From Tannerellaceae bacterium (GTDB lineage Bacteria > Bacteroidota > Bacteroidia > Bacteroidales > Tannerellaceae): a DNA stretch of 39,290 nucleotides. A program made the translations under genes and the position numbers. Positions 16,823 to 25,346 of this stretch are shown piece after piece (position 1 is the first letter of the stretch; every line of letters begins with the position of its first letter). The DNA is taken from NCBI GenBank assembly GCA_031264865.1, contig JAISDJ010000110.1:1-39290 (forward strand). Direction: 5' to 3'. The notes beneath the pieces were generated by a model. The model saw only the letters and a list, made by a program, of their open reading frames with translations. It did no database searches and had not been told where the DNA came from.

Positions 16823-17586
16823 ATCAAACTATCTTTAACTATAAACAGTGTAGAAGCCAAACCTATGGCAATGCAAACAATCAATAAAGAGGCCTGTGTA
16901 AGCCGGGCAAAACCCGTTAACGTATGCCCTTCTACAATATCAATAACCCCATTAATGAGCGGTACGCCCGGAACCAGAAATAATACACTGGTAGCAAGGG
17001 CAATATCCGAAGTGGTATCAAAAATTAATGACGTAGAAGCGCACAGGGAAGCAATAAAGGCGGATAAAATAAAAACAAGGTAATGATTCAGATAAACCGA
17101 CATCCTTTGCTTTAGGAACAAGCCTGCCAGTGTAGATGAAAATACAATCCCGGTAGAAATCCAGTCGCCTCCGAAAAGCCTGCAAAAAGAGGCGTTTGCA
17201 AAACCGACCAGGATTAAGACAAATAACGGATGGATAGACGGGGCTGCTATAATCTTTGCGTACTTTTCGCGCAGCGTTTCAAGTGGAAGACACTCATCAT
17301 ACGTTTCCCAGCTCAACGCGCTTAATTCCGAATTATGTTCAAAACTGATAGGAAGAGAAGGGATATCAACCACCTCGTTGTGATATTCCTTCGTTTCGCT
17401 GTCGTGCAATGTCAATATCAAACTTTTCTGGAATACACTGATGTGCATACGATAACGATAAGCTTCGGCTATCCTTTTACTACTCCGTATCACCCTGGAA
17501 GTATGAATGCCGCACCCCATCATGTGCGAAGCATATTCGGCAATAAATTCGCCGACCTCTACTAAAGGTTCTTTTTTATTGTCCAT
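16819..17586 (-). CDS. Threonine/serine exporter, ThrE N-terminal half (DUF1212-like)
   Basis: 255 residues from the chosen ATG at 17586 (MDNKKEPLVEVGEF); an upstream in-frame ATG at 17673 would add 29 residues unlike the family. A cytosolic N-terminal domain of about 120 residues (EFIAEYASHMMGCGIHTSRV) is followed by five predicted membrane segments including FLVPGVPLINGVIDIVEGHT, the conserved DUF1212 signature. The large subunit of a split ThrE-type exporter, inner membrane. First of three genes; the overlap with the small subunit is 4 nt. Confidence 0.83.
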   Translation of the reverse strand: MDNKKEPLVEVGEFIAEYASHMMGCGIHTSRVIRSSKRIAEAYRYRMHISVFQKSLILTLHDSETKEYHNEVVDIPSLPISFEHNSELSALSWETYDECLPLETLREKYAKIIAAPSIHPLFVLILVGFANASFCRLFGGDWISTGIVFSSTLAGLFLKQRMSVYLNHYLVFILSAFIASLCASTSLIFDTTSDIALATSVLFLVPGVPLINGVIDIVEGHTLTGFARLTQASLLIVCIAIGLASTLFIVKDSLI

Positions 17587-17785
17587 GAATTGAATCAAAA
17601 AATCATTTGTCTTAATAATGGCGTATCCCTTTTTTTTCAGGGGGACAAAGATAATCATAATCCAGGAATTCACAGTGCCATTTACAATACTTCTTTACTT
17701 TATAGGGTATTTTGTCATTCTGCCATTTTACTCTTCCCCGATCTCGCTTCCGATTTTTCATTATGATGTCTCCACCAAACCATTA

Positions 17786-17873
17786 TAATGCTTTTGTAAA
17801 GACATCACAATGCTTTTGCAAAAGCATAATAATCCTTTCCTCAAGACTCCGTAATGGTTTTCTGAGGCAAACC
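17786..17873. repeat. Four degenerate 22-bp tandem units
   Basis: Units begin at 17786, 17808, 17830 and 17852 with (T/C)AAT(G/C)(C/G)TTT; unit 2 contains the palindrome GCTTTTGCAAAAGC. The spacing is exactly 22 bp. The same type with the same spacing recurs at 28964-29029. Confidence 0.7.
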
Positions 17874-17966
17874 TTGCGCAAAATATTCAATCATTAAGTC
17901 CGTGTAATTCTGCGTAATCCGTGTATTCCGTGTGCCATAATAACAAGTTTAAGCCCCCTAAACAAA

Positions 17967-18001
17967 TCGGGCAGGAAGTGGCTTGTGCTCTCCCTGCCCG
18001 A
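17967..18001 (-). terminator. Strong hairpin after the 1379-residue surface-protein gene
   Basis: TCGGGCAGG pairs perfectly with CCTGCCCGA (9 bp, G/C rich, 17-nt loop) 33 nt past the stop codon. On the minus strand it is followed by TTTGTTTAGG, a short U-rich run. Best reading is the terminator of the whole B12 locus. Confidence 0.65.
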
Positions 18002-18033
18002 CGATTTAGTTACGATTCAATGAAATGGATCGT

Positions 18034-21000
18034 TTACCGGACAACTATTTTGAATATCTTCCGGCCTTCACTCTTTTCTGCATGCAGGATATAGACACCC
18101 GACGGTAAGGTGAGGGCGTGGGATTCATCCGGGCTGTTCACTGTAAACGCCTTCACTGTCTGTCCGTTGATAGAAACTACCTGGCAACGGTAACCTTCGA
18201 GATTTTGAACGTAGAGGATTCCGTTGGTGTAAGATACCACTGCCGGAGCGGTAGCGGCCGGATCGATAGACGTCGGCGTTCCTTTCGTCTTAAAGCTCGT
18301 GGTAAGCGTAGTGATTACTTCCGCAGCACTATTATGTATACGTACCACTTCTACATCCACTTCATACGTCGTGTTGGGTTTCAAAGTAGACAGGGTGATG
18401 GAAATGGCATTGGTAGCCGCGCGCAAAGCGTAAGCGATATCCACTTCTCCTTCGGCATTTACTTTCAGGGTGATAAGGGCTTGTCGCCGGTTATTTACCA
18501 TCTCGTATACATGCATCAGGTAATAAGCGGCGGAAGCCATTTTCGGGAAGGTGATGGCAGCGGCTTTATCTTCTATCGAAGAAACGTCTGCATTCACGGC
18601 TATATCCCGTACCATAACCGTACAAGTAGCTTTCACATCGTCTATCGAGGCAGTAATTATGGCGGCTCCCATACCTACGGCCATCACTTTACCGCTCGAT
18701 GTTACGTCGGCTACGCTGGCGTCACTTGTGCTCCACTTAACGGTTTTGCCCGTAAGACCTCCCGATAGCAACACTACGCTCAGGCTGGCCGTTTCTTTTA
18801 CGTTCATAATGAGCTGGGTGGTATTAAGGGCGATCGAATCCTTCGTTGAGGTGCTCGGAGCTATCACCGTTACCATACAGGTATCGGCTTTTGTGCTGTT
18901 GAGGTCTCTTACGATGATATTGGCAATACCATGCGAGAGGCCTTTCACCAATCCACCACTTGTAACGGTGGCCACTTCGGGATGCGAACTGCTCCAGCGT
19001 ACGCTTGGATAATGCGCCGCCGCCGTGAGGGCAAGCCGGTATTCATCACCCGGTTTGATGGTCACCTTTTCGGCCGTCAGTTCAAAGGGATACTCTACAA
19101 TGGCGGCCTCGGCTTCCACCGTCACCGTAATGGATTTTGTTACCACCTGTCCGTTCGAGTTTACTTTGAGGGTAAGCGTTGTCTGCGTATCTTCCGCCAC
19201 TCTCTTCACCGGGGTGATGATCAGCGAATCGCGCCATACCCGCGCCGTAATCAGGTCTTCGCCGTTTTTCAGGATAGGCGTTTTGATGATGGCGGCATCC
19301 AGATTATCGGTGTCGGTCACTTTATCGCCCAGATAGATGCGGGTGGTTTCCCTGATGGAAACATTACCCAGGTCACTGGAGATAACCGGGGCGTAGTTGT
19401 CGGGGAATATCCAGAGGGCGCTCCATATCGGCGCTCCGGAAGGAAGTGCTTTCCATTCTTTTGTTTCCGGGTTTACTTTTACAAATTCACATTTACTGAT
19501 TACCGGGTTTATATGCCAGGTCGTGATGGCCACATAAAGTTCGTCCGTTTCTGGATGGATACGGAAAGGGCAACCGTACATATTAAATTTTTCGTTGGTA
19601 TAACCCTCATAAGTCGGATATTCATGTGAGTCGAAAACGGTTCGGATCTCCTTCGTATCAATATCATATTCGTATATGTAGCGTCTTAACCAGTCGCCAC
19701 CGCCGCCTACCCAGTAGATACAGTTTTTCTGTGCGCTTGCGCAGAGAGGGTCGGCCTGCCAGGCTCCCCAGCTTGCCGGAGGAGCCACGCCTTCGCGAAG
19801 TGCTATTTCCTCCATTTCGAGCAGCCACGGGTCGATGCGTATCAACGCATTCCGGGGGGCTTCACCCAACGCTCCGGTGGATTCATACAGGGTGCCGCCG
19901 GCCCATAAGTTGCCGTCTTTCGATTGCGTCAGCACGGAATAGTTCCCTTTCAGGATGGTCTCCAATTGGTGGGTCAGGGCATTGATTACAAGTATCCCCG
20001 CATTTTGCTGTATGGCAAACACCCGGTCGCCTACCCGGAGCATCGTTCCCACCTGTCCTTTATAAAGACTGGGATCGAGATTGGGATTCTTCTCTTCATC
20101 CGGATTGGAATCGGGATCCGTTTCATCCTCCGGGTCCGGATCGATAAGCGTTCCTTCAATCGGTTTGAAAGGCAATTCCTTCACCACATTACCGGCGTCC
20201 GCCGTAGCGCCGAGCAGTTCGTCGAATTTCACAACGGCGATACCTCCCGACGTTCCCACATAGCCCGTATTTTCATCCACGCCGAGGAAAGCGCGACCGT
20301 CCATCATCTTTGAATCGTCGTTATGAATGTATTTAAATGCTTTATGATGCGCCAACGCAGTCTTGTCGGCTATGGCAAGACGGTTTTCCTGCTTGGATAC
20401 AAAAAAGAAGTGATCGCCATAGATAGTGGCAAATTGGGTGGTGATTCCTGTTTCCTGGCCATTATTGACGGTTCGGTAGATATTCAGGTCCCAAATACCA
20501 GTCTCTTCGTTTATAAAATGAATTTCTCCGCAGGCAGGAAAAGTACCTTCGCCAAGGAAGAAGGCGCCCTTTACATTCGAGTAGTAAGGGTCGTGGAAAA
20601 TATAAACACAACTGTCGGAAAGCAAAGGATTCTCATCCGAAATAGCCTTAAGGATTACTTTACCTGCCTTTTTGCCTTTGAGCGTAAAGGCTTTCCAGTC
20701 GTTATTATATGCAAGCGTGGCAACTTCCGGGTCATCTATGCTGTAGGTGTAATTTTTGTCTATGGCATTATCCGGAGCGATTGTAGGACGATGTTCTCTG
20801 TTCAAATCAAACTCAACCCCCCAAAGCGACCGAATCGTGTCTGTCTCCACTGTAAAATAAAAACCGGTTACACGCACATAAGGCTTCACTTTGATAGTAA
20901 CCGAAGCCGTAAACCGTTCACCATCTTTACCCGGAGCAACTGTCGTGGCGGTGAATGTTACTTCCCTGTTTTCCGATCCATCTCCCTCTACATAAAGAAC

Positions 21001-22173
21001 GTGTACCTGCCCATTTTCATCAATCGTGGCGATATCCGTATCGCTACTTTCCCAAGTAACCGCTTGGTCGCAGCCATTAGGATCAATCGCAGCTGTCAGC
21101 TTAAACGTAGTATTACAAAGAATCTCCGCGCCTTCATCTATTCCGCGAACAGTTACTTTCACAGGATAAACAGTTTCTATCGGTTCCTCTCCATAAAGCG
21201 TTTGCCAGGCTCCGGCATGGGAAGCCTTCGCATAGTTTATCTTCGTACCCGCCAAATCGTATTGAGGGAAAGACACACTCTCTACTGCCGGATTTGCGGG
21301 CAATATTTTATAGGCCGGACCGCTACCGTCAGCCACAACCACCTTGTAAATACCGTCTGCGTAATACAAAGGAGCGTCTGCGTCCTGAGCTACAATTTTG
21401 TCTGTTGCCTGATTATTTGATATACCTCCCCAAGAGCCATTGATAGAGCCCTGAATAACATTGTAACCATTGAAAGATAAATAACTTTCAGGAATACTGA
21501 TTGTATAATTTGTTCCTGTATTGTTAGGGTCTACAAATACACAATTGGTAAAGTAAGAAGCATTCGATAATTTAACAAAAGGTTGATTTCCTTCATATTT
21601 TCGAACAAATGTACAAGATACAAAGGATACCTTTTTTGCTGACGAAGCAGATTGAACATACAAACTGTTTTTAGTACTATTATTCTCTGCGATAAAAGCA
21701 CAACTTTCAAATAGGGTCTCGTCATTAGTCAGAATAGTAACTGAATTTGTCGCTCCATCAGTTGAACGAAAAACACAATTGCTAAACACTACTGGAGAAT
21801 TGCAGCTAACAGCATAGATATCTTTAAAATATAACTTTTCTAATCTAACACTTGCAAATTTTCGGTTAGCATTATTCGCTAAATAAAACATTTTGCTAGC
21901 TGATGTAAGGGCTACTCCATTCCCAATAATCGTAATATTCTTCTCTCCTTTATTTCCGTCCGGATAAAAAGTAGCAGTTATATTTATTGTTTTGTCTTTT
22001 AAATCGTCAGTAAAAAGCAGCGTATCCTTATCAGCGATATTTAACATTTCGTAAATAAAAGATCCTTCTCCTGTATTTGTTCCATCTGTATTAGTTACAG
22101 TTCGAATACCAGCTTGGGTAATCCCCGTGGAGAATAAACACAATAACAGACTTGGTAATAATTTGTTATTCAT
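18034..22173 (-). CDS. Large multidomain surface protein with T9SS-type sorting tail
   Basis: 1379 residues. Signal peptide at 1-21. About 25-245: beta-helix-like repeats. About 340-430 and 435-525: Ig-like domains. About 535-960: a propeller-like region resembling DUF5074/YncE proteins, interrupted by an acidic Asp/Glu/Pro linker (DPDPEDETDPDSNPDEE). About 965-1050: a cadherin-like segment. About 1053-1215: two Big_2 domains (VTWSS-type, VKGLSHGIANI). About 1220-1310: Fn3-like. The last 60 or so residues end PSGVYILHAEKSEGRK-IFKIVVR, like TIGR04183 T9SS type A tails. The gene starts 15 nt after a hairpin that could limit its expression. A surface role in corrinoid capture is inferred from position only. 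Confidence 0.82.
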   Translation of the reverse strand: MNNKLLPSLLLCLFSTGITQAGIRTVTNTDGTNTGEGSFIYEMLNIADKDTLLFTDDLKDKTINITATFYPDGNKGEKNITIIGNGVALTSASKMFYLANNANRKFASVRLEKLYFKDIYAVSCNSPVVFSNCVFRSTDGATNSVTILTNDETLFESCAFIAENNSTKNSLYVQSASSAKKVSFVSCTFVRKYEGNQPFVKLSNASYFTNCVFVDPNNTGTNYTISIPESYLSFNGYNVIQGSINGSWGGISNNQATDKIVAQDADAPLYYADGIYKVVVADGSGPAYKILPANPAVESVSFPQYDLAGTKINYAKASHAGAWQTLYGEEPIETVYPVKVTVRGIDEGAEILCNTTFKLTAAIDPNGCDQAVTWESSDTDIATIDENGQVHVLYVEGDGSENREVTFTATTVAPGKDGERFTASVTIKVKPYVRVTGFYFTVETDTIRSLWGVEFDLNREHRPTIAPDNAIDKNYTYSIDDPEVATLAYNNDWKAFTLKGKKAGKVILKAISDENPLLSDSCVYIFHDPYYSNVKGAFFLGEGTFPACGEIHFINEETGIWDLNIYRTVNNGQETGITTQFATIYGDHFFFVSKQENRLAIADKTALAHHKAFKYIHNDDSKMMDGRAFLGVDENTGYVGTSGGIAVVKFDELLGATADAGNVVKELPFKPIEGTLIDPDPEDETDPDSNPDEEKNPNLDPSLYKGQVGTMLRVGDRVFAIQQNAGILVINALTHQLETILKGNYSVLTQSKDGNLWAGGTLYESTGALGEAPRNALIRIDPWLLEMEEIALREGVAPPASWGAWQADPLCASAQKNCIYWVGGGGDWLRRYIYEYDIDTKEIRTVFDSHEYPTYEGYTNEKFNMYGCPFRIHPETDELYVAITTWHINPVISKCEFVKVNPETKEWKALPSGAPIWSALWIFPDNYAPVISSDLGNVSIRETTRIYLGDKVTDTDNLDAAIIKTPILKNGEDLITARVWRDSLIITPVKRVAEDTQTTLTLKVNSNGQVVTKSITVTVEAEAAIVEYPFELTAEKVTIKPGDEYRLALTAAAHYPSVRWSSSHPEVATVTSGGLVKGLSHGIANIIVRDLNSTKADTCMVTVIAPSTSTKDSIALNTTQLIMNVKETASLSVVLLSGGLTGKTVKWSTSDASVADVTSSGKVMAVGMGAAIITASIDDVKATCTVMVRDIAVNADVSSIEDKAAAITFPKMASAAYYLMHVYEMVNNRRQALITLKVNAEGEVDIAYALRAATNAISITLSTLKPNTTYEVDVEVVRIHNSAAEVITTLTTSFKTKGTPTSIDPAATAPAVVSYTNGILYVQNLEGYRCQVVSINGQTVKAFTVNSPDESHALTLPSGVYILHAEKSEGRKIFKIVVR

Positions 22174-22188
22174 GGATTGAATTGATTA

Positions 22189-22221
22189 AAAGAGGCTGCC
22201 AAACAGATGGACAGCCTCTTT
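22189..22221 (-). terminator. Hairpin between two genes of the B12 locus
   Basis: On the minus strand AAAGAGGCTG pairs with CAGCCTCTTT (10 bp) around a 13-nt loop, followed by TTAATC. It lies 24 nt after the stop at 22246 and only 15 nt before the next ATG, leaving no room for a promoter in between. A partial terminator or a stabilising hairpin is likely. Confidence 0.6.
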
Positions 22222-22245
22222 GGTATTACTTAATTTAATGACGCC

Positions 22246-23265
22246 TTAATGGGCACAATTTTTACAAAATGTTAGGCTACCGCATTCCGTAGGGGAGTAG
22301 TCCCCATCCAAATAGACGGGAATATTGTAATTTGTTGAAGCAAAAACAAAATAGTGCACGGTATTATTATCCAAAGGTTCAGTTGCGATTCCTGAAGTTA
22401 TAGGATAAGTGAAATCACCAGATAAACCCTGTCTTACATTAAAAGACCAATAGTTATAATTCCAGCCGGCTTGCCATTCATGCTCATCTTCTTCAGGATG
22501 TGGTGCCAATTTCCAAAAATCATAATCATAAGCTGGATAGCCATAAGCCGCATCCAAGGGATGCTTGATTACTCCCGTATTACTTGAGAAATAAATAGCC
22601 AGTGTTGCCAAACTGTCCGTCGTTGGAAATTCCTGCGAAACAAATTGATTATAAGGAGCAAGACAATTGGGCTTGTTACCATAATGGAAATGAATTGTAT
22701 CCCTTTGGGACAAATCTTCAGCACCAGCAAAATCAAATCGGAGTGGCACACGATCATTAGCTAACCCAAAATTATACCCGAATCCTCCTACCGTAAAGTT
22801 ACCGCCACCGGTATTTTGAAGGAGAACTGAGAATCGGGCATCAAAGTTGGCTACCGCTCGAATCATGTCGATGCTGTACTTTGAAACGTCTATATCTCCA
22901 TAGATTGGATGAGTGTACTGGGATACCCACTGATACTTCCATATCAAAATGCTATCGCCTCGCTCATGCGCTTTTTCATCCGTCCATTTGACCATTAAAT
23001 AAGCCGTTTTTACTGTAGGATTAGTCATCGGCGTATCCAACGTCGTACATCCAATCGTACAAGTTACATCATCTGGGTTGATATTGTACACGGTACCTGT
23101 ACCTGTCTGGGGCGCTTGCGCCGCTATTCCTTTTCCCTGAGCGGCTTGTCTTGTTAATAACTCGTGGACGTGCCCTTGCACTTTTACCACATTTCCTTCT
23201 CTCTTCTGCGCTGACAACCCTGCACATAGGCATAAGGCTATCAAAACTGAAAACATCTTTTTCAT
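22246..23265 (-). CDS. Secreted protein of unknown function in the cobalamin-riboswitch locus
   Basis: 339 residues from ATG 23265 (MKKMFSVLIALCLCAGLSAQ, a clean Sec signal); a start 24 nt upstream would spoil the signal. There is no lipobox, no Ig-like repeat and no T9SS tail. The mature part is rich in Trp, Tyr and Gly (WKYQWVSQYTHPIYGDIDV; AGWNYNYWSFNVRQG) and carries Cys pairs CTIGC and CGSLTFCKNC. I do not recognise the family. Its place behind the BtuG-like and T9SS-tailed genes makes an exported corrinoid-related protein a reasonable guess. It is separated from the next gene by a hairpin. Confidence 0.7.
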   Translation of the reverse strand: MKKMFSVLIALCLCAGLSAQKREGNVVKVQGHVHELLTRQAAQGKGIAAQAPQTGTGTVYNINPDDVTCTIGCTTLDTPMTNPTVKTAYLMVKWTDEKAHERGDSILIWKYQWVSQYTHPIYGDIDVSKYSIDMIRAVANFDARFSVLLQNTGGGNFTVGGFGYNFGLANDRVPLRFDFAGAEDLSQRDTIHFHYGNKPNCLAPYNQFVSQEFPTTDSLATLAIYFSSNTGVIKHPLDAAYGYPAYDYDFWKLAPHPEEDEHEWQAGWNYNYWSFNVRQGLSGDFTYPITSGIATEPLDNNTVHYFVFASTNYNIPVYLDGDYSPTECGSLTFCKNCAH

Positions 23266-23314
23266 TAGGTTTAATTTTAAATAAAACATTTATATTAGTA
23301 ATGCAGGGATTGCC

Positions 23315-25156
23315 CTACCGGACAACCCATTTGAATATCTTTCTCTCCTTGCCTTTCTGTACCGAAAGGATATATACGCCGTTTGGCAGGGGCAGATAGC
23401 GACTGTAGGCTTCCGCAGTGATGCGGAAGGTAGCTATTGTCTGTCCGGCTGCGTTTACGATCAGGCAGTCGTAACCTTCGAGTCCGGCGAGGTGCAAGGC
23501 GTCGTCGGCGTAATACATCTTTGCGGGTGAGGCTTCAGACGTTTCGTTGGCGGTTGTCGACGGGGTGGTTACGGTTACGAGGCAGGTAGCCTTATGGTTG
23601 CCGTCTACGGTTGTTGCCGTGATGGTTGTTGTCCCTACAGCATAGGCAAAAACGTGGCCGTTTACCGTTACTTCGGCTATGGCGGGGGCCGACGAAGTCC
23701 ATTCTACCGATTTGTTTGTGGCGGTGGCCGGCAGCACGGTAGCTGTGAGGGAAGCGAGTTCGCCCGGCTTCATCTCCAGCGCGTCGGGATAGACCTGTAC
23801 GGAGGTTACCTGTTCGCCGGCAGGGCCTTCGGTGTTTCCGGTGGCCGTCACTGCGCAGGTAGCGATGTAATAGCCATCGTTGGTGTAGGCGGTAATCGTG
23901 GCCTTTCCTGCCGCCAGGGCCGTTACCAGTCCGCTGCCGTTTACTGTCGCCACCTTCCTGTTACTGCTCACCCAGCTTACAGACGGGTTGGTAGCGTTCG
24001 AGGGATAGACCGTTGCCACAAGGGGAAGCGTTTCGCCTGCGTTGGCATTCAACTGTGCTGTCTGTCGGTTGAGGGTGATGCCGGTGGTAAAGACGGGTAC
24101 TTCTATTTCCGTCCCTTCGGCATGGAGGTTTACCGCCCCCATGATTTCGGTAGATGTTTCGCCCAGCCAGCCGCAGTACTGGTTTACGCCGGTATATATT
24201 TTTACGAGGTTTATCCGGTCGAGCTCTACGCTATTGCCGTTTGCGTCTACCGCCCAGTCGATGTCGAAACAGGAGCGGCTTTCCGTGTTCGGGATATTAT
24301 CGGCATATCCCCAGTGATAGGCATGGAGCACGTAGTAAGTTCCTTCCCCGCTCTCGTCAATAGCATTATTAGGGAGAAGCGTACCCTGAAAAGACAGTTG
24401 CTCATCGCTTATCCATTGCGGGTAATACGGCTGGCCGTGATAAACGTTGCGCGCGAGGTAGCCCCTGCCTCCACGGTTGTCTGTCCAGCGGATATAGGTG
24501 GTATCGTTGAGGTCGGGATAGTTGTTGTCGGGCGTTTTTATCTTGTTCTCATCCGGCTTGTGATAGGTGATGTTGTAATTCTTCAACGTGGTAGATTTAC
24601 GGTGTTCGCTGCCTGCCAGTTCGTACCATTGACCATTGTCGGGGATACCGTCGGCATTGCCGTCGTAAGCCACCATCACAATACCCGGTTCGCTGCTTCC
24701 CCCTTCGCCAATGGAGGTAGAGCCGCTCGCATGAAAGGCATTTCCCAAGACGCGGAAGTCGTAATATCCCTTTCGATTCACTACCGGCTCTTCAAAGCCA
24801 AAGACAATGTATCCGCCAAACCCGCCGAGAGAAACTGTTCCTTTAGCGTCGTGGGCAATATATTCATCCGCTTTACGAATCATATCCGCTTTCGTATCGC
24901 CCGCCTCGTATGCAGGAAGCTTGTTGGTGAACTGCCCCGGCGCCGGCGCGAAATCGTAGACCCTGTTGATGTACTGGGCAGACACCCCCCAATCCACCCC
25001 CCCACCCCCTAACGGGGGGGTAGAGAGGATTGTTATTATTATCATTATAGTTCTAATAGTCCTCAAAGTCCCAATTAGCCCCCCCTTCAGGGGGTTGGGG
25101 GGTGGATTGGGGGGTGGATAGTTGTTGTTATTGTTACATAATGCTCTTTTGTTCAT
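23315..25156 (-). CDS. Ig-like surface protein with T9SS-type sorting tail; N-terminus built from a repeat element
   Basis: 613 residues. About 60-355: a beta-rich domain seen in Bacteroidetes cell-surface proteins (GGFGGYIVFGFEEPVV; SSEPGIVMVAYDGNADGIPD). About 362-440 and 448-528: two Big_2 domains (SWVSSNRKVATVNGSGLVTA; VEWTSSAPAIAEVT). About 545-613: tail ending PNGVYILSVQKGKERK-IFKWVVR, as in T9SS type A signals. Residues about 12-55 come from a repeat element (PPPNPLKGG, then IGTLRTIRTIMIIITIL, then PPLGGGG); the hydrophobic stretch may serve as the signal peptide. Third gene of the cobalamin-riboswitch locus. Corrinoid or surface function is inferred from context. Confidence 0.8.
   Translation of the reverse strand: MNKRALCNNNNNYPPPNPPPNPLKGGLIGTLRTIRTIMIIITILSTPPLGGGGVDWGVSAQYINRVYDFAPAPGQFTNKLPAYEAGDTKADMIRKADEYIAHDAKGTVSLGGFGGYIVFGFEEPVVNRKGYYDFRVLGNAFHASGSTSIGEGGSSEPGIVMVAYDGNADGIPDNGQWYELAGSEHRKSTTLKNYNITYHKPDENKIKTPDNNYPDLNDTTYIRWTDNRGGRGYLARNVYHGQPYYPQWISDEQLSFQGTLLPNNAIDESGEGTYYVLHAYHWGYADNIPNTESRSCFDIDWAVDANGNSVELDRINLVKIYTGVNQYCGWLGETSTEIMGAVNLHAEGTEIEVPVFTTGITLNRQTAQLNANAGETLPLVATVYPSNATNPSVSWVSSNRKVATVNGSGLVTALAAGKATITAYTNDGYYIATCAVTATGNTEGPAGEQVTSVQVYPDALEMKPGELASLTATVLPATATNKSVEWTSSAPAIAEVTVNGHVFAYAVGTTTITATTVDGNHKATCLVTVTTPSTTANETSEASPAKMYYADDALHLAGLEGYDCLIVNAAGQTIATFRITAEAYSRYLPLPNGVYILSVQKGKERKIFKWVVR
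24984..25119. repeat. G/C-rich repeat element, copy A
   Basis: About 136 bp, with CCCCCTTCAGGGGG-type and CCCCCTAACGGGGGG-type palindromic ends and an A/T-rich middle. It is an inverted copy of the element at 25210-25346. A 28-bp block (25080-25107) matches 25223-25250 perfectly in inverted orientation; further shared blocks are GGGGGGGTAGAGAGGA and TCAAAGTCCCA. It lies wholly inside the 5' end of the T9SS-tailed gene and is translated. Confidence 0.85.
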
Positions 25157-25209
25157 AATCTATCTTATTTTTTTAGTTTAACTTCTTGCTTTGCTTGCTT
25201 GTTTGCTTC

Positions 25210-25346
25210 CCCAAACCACCCCATCCACCCCCCAACCCCCTGAAGGGGGGCTTCAGGGACTGTTGGGACTTTGAAGACCCAGGAGACTTTGGAGGATTAT
25301 CCTCTCTACCCCCCCTTCAGGGGGCTGGGGGGTGGGTTGGGTTGGA
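25210..25346. repeat. G/C-rich repeat element, copy B
   Basis: Inverted partner of copy A, separated from it by about 90 bp. Part of it lies between genes; the rest (from 25306) encodes the last residues of the BtuG-like protein (NPPPSPLKGG) and provides its stop codon, the TAG in GGGGGGGTAGAGAGGA. G-runs in both copies could form quadruplexes. Confidence 0.85.

Larger units (their letters stand above)
17587..18033. other. Repeat-bearing intergenic region
   Basis: About 450 bp between the divergently oriented ends of the exporter operon (its 5' side) and the large surface-protein gene (its 3' side). It contains the 22-bp tandem repeats at 17786-17873, a run of TCCGTGT-containing units (about 17899-17935) and the terminator at 17967-18001. 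No gene is supported. Confidence 0.6.

Noticed and set aside
17786-17873. Regular 22-bp repeats taken as a short CRISPR array
   Set aside because: The units follow each other directly with no unique spacers, and no cas gene is present.
20323-21420. A 365-codon plus-strand open frame within the 1379-residue gene
   Set aside because: Composition is unlike a real protein (many Arg, Cys, Phe) and the opposite strand carries recognisable domains throughout.
23594-25012. A 472-codon open frame on the plus strand inside the T9SS-tailed gene
   Set aside because: It is antisense to a gene with clear Big_2 and sorting-tail domains, encodes no recognisable protein, and arises from the G/C-rich codon choice of that gene.
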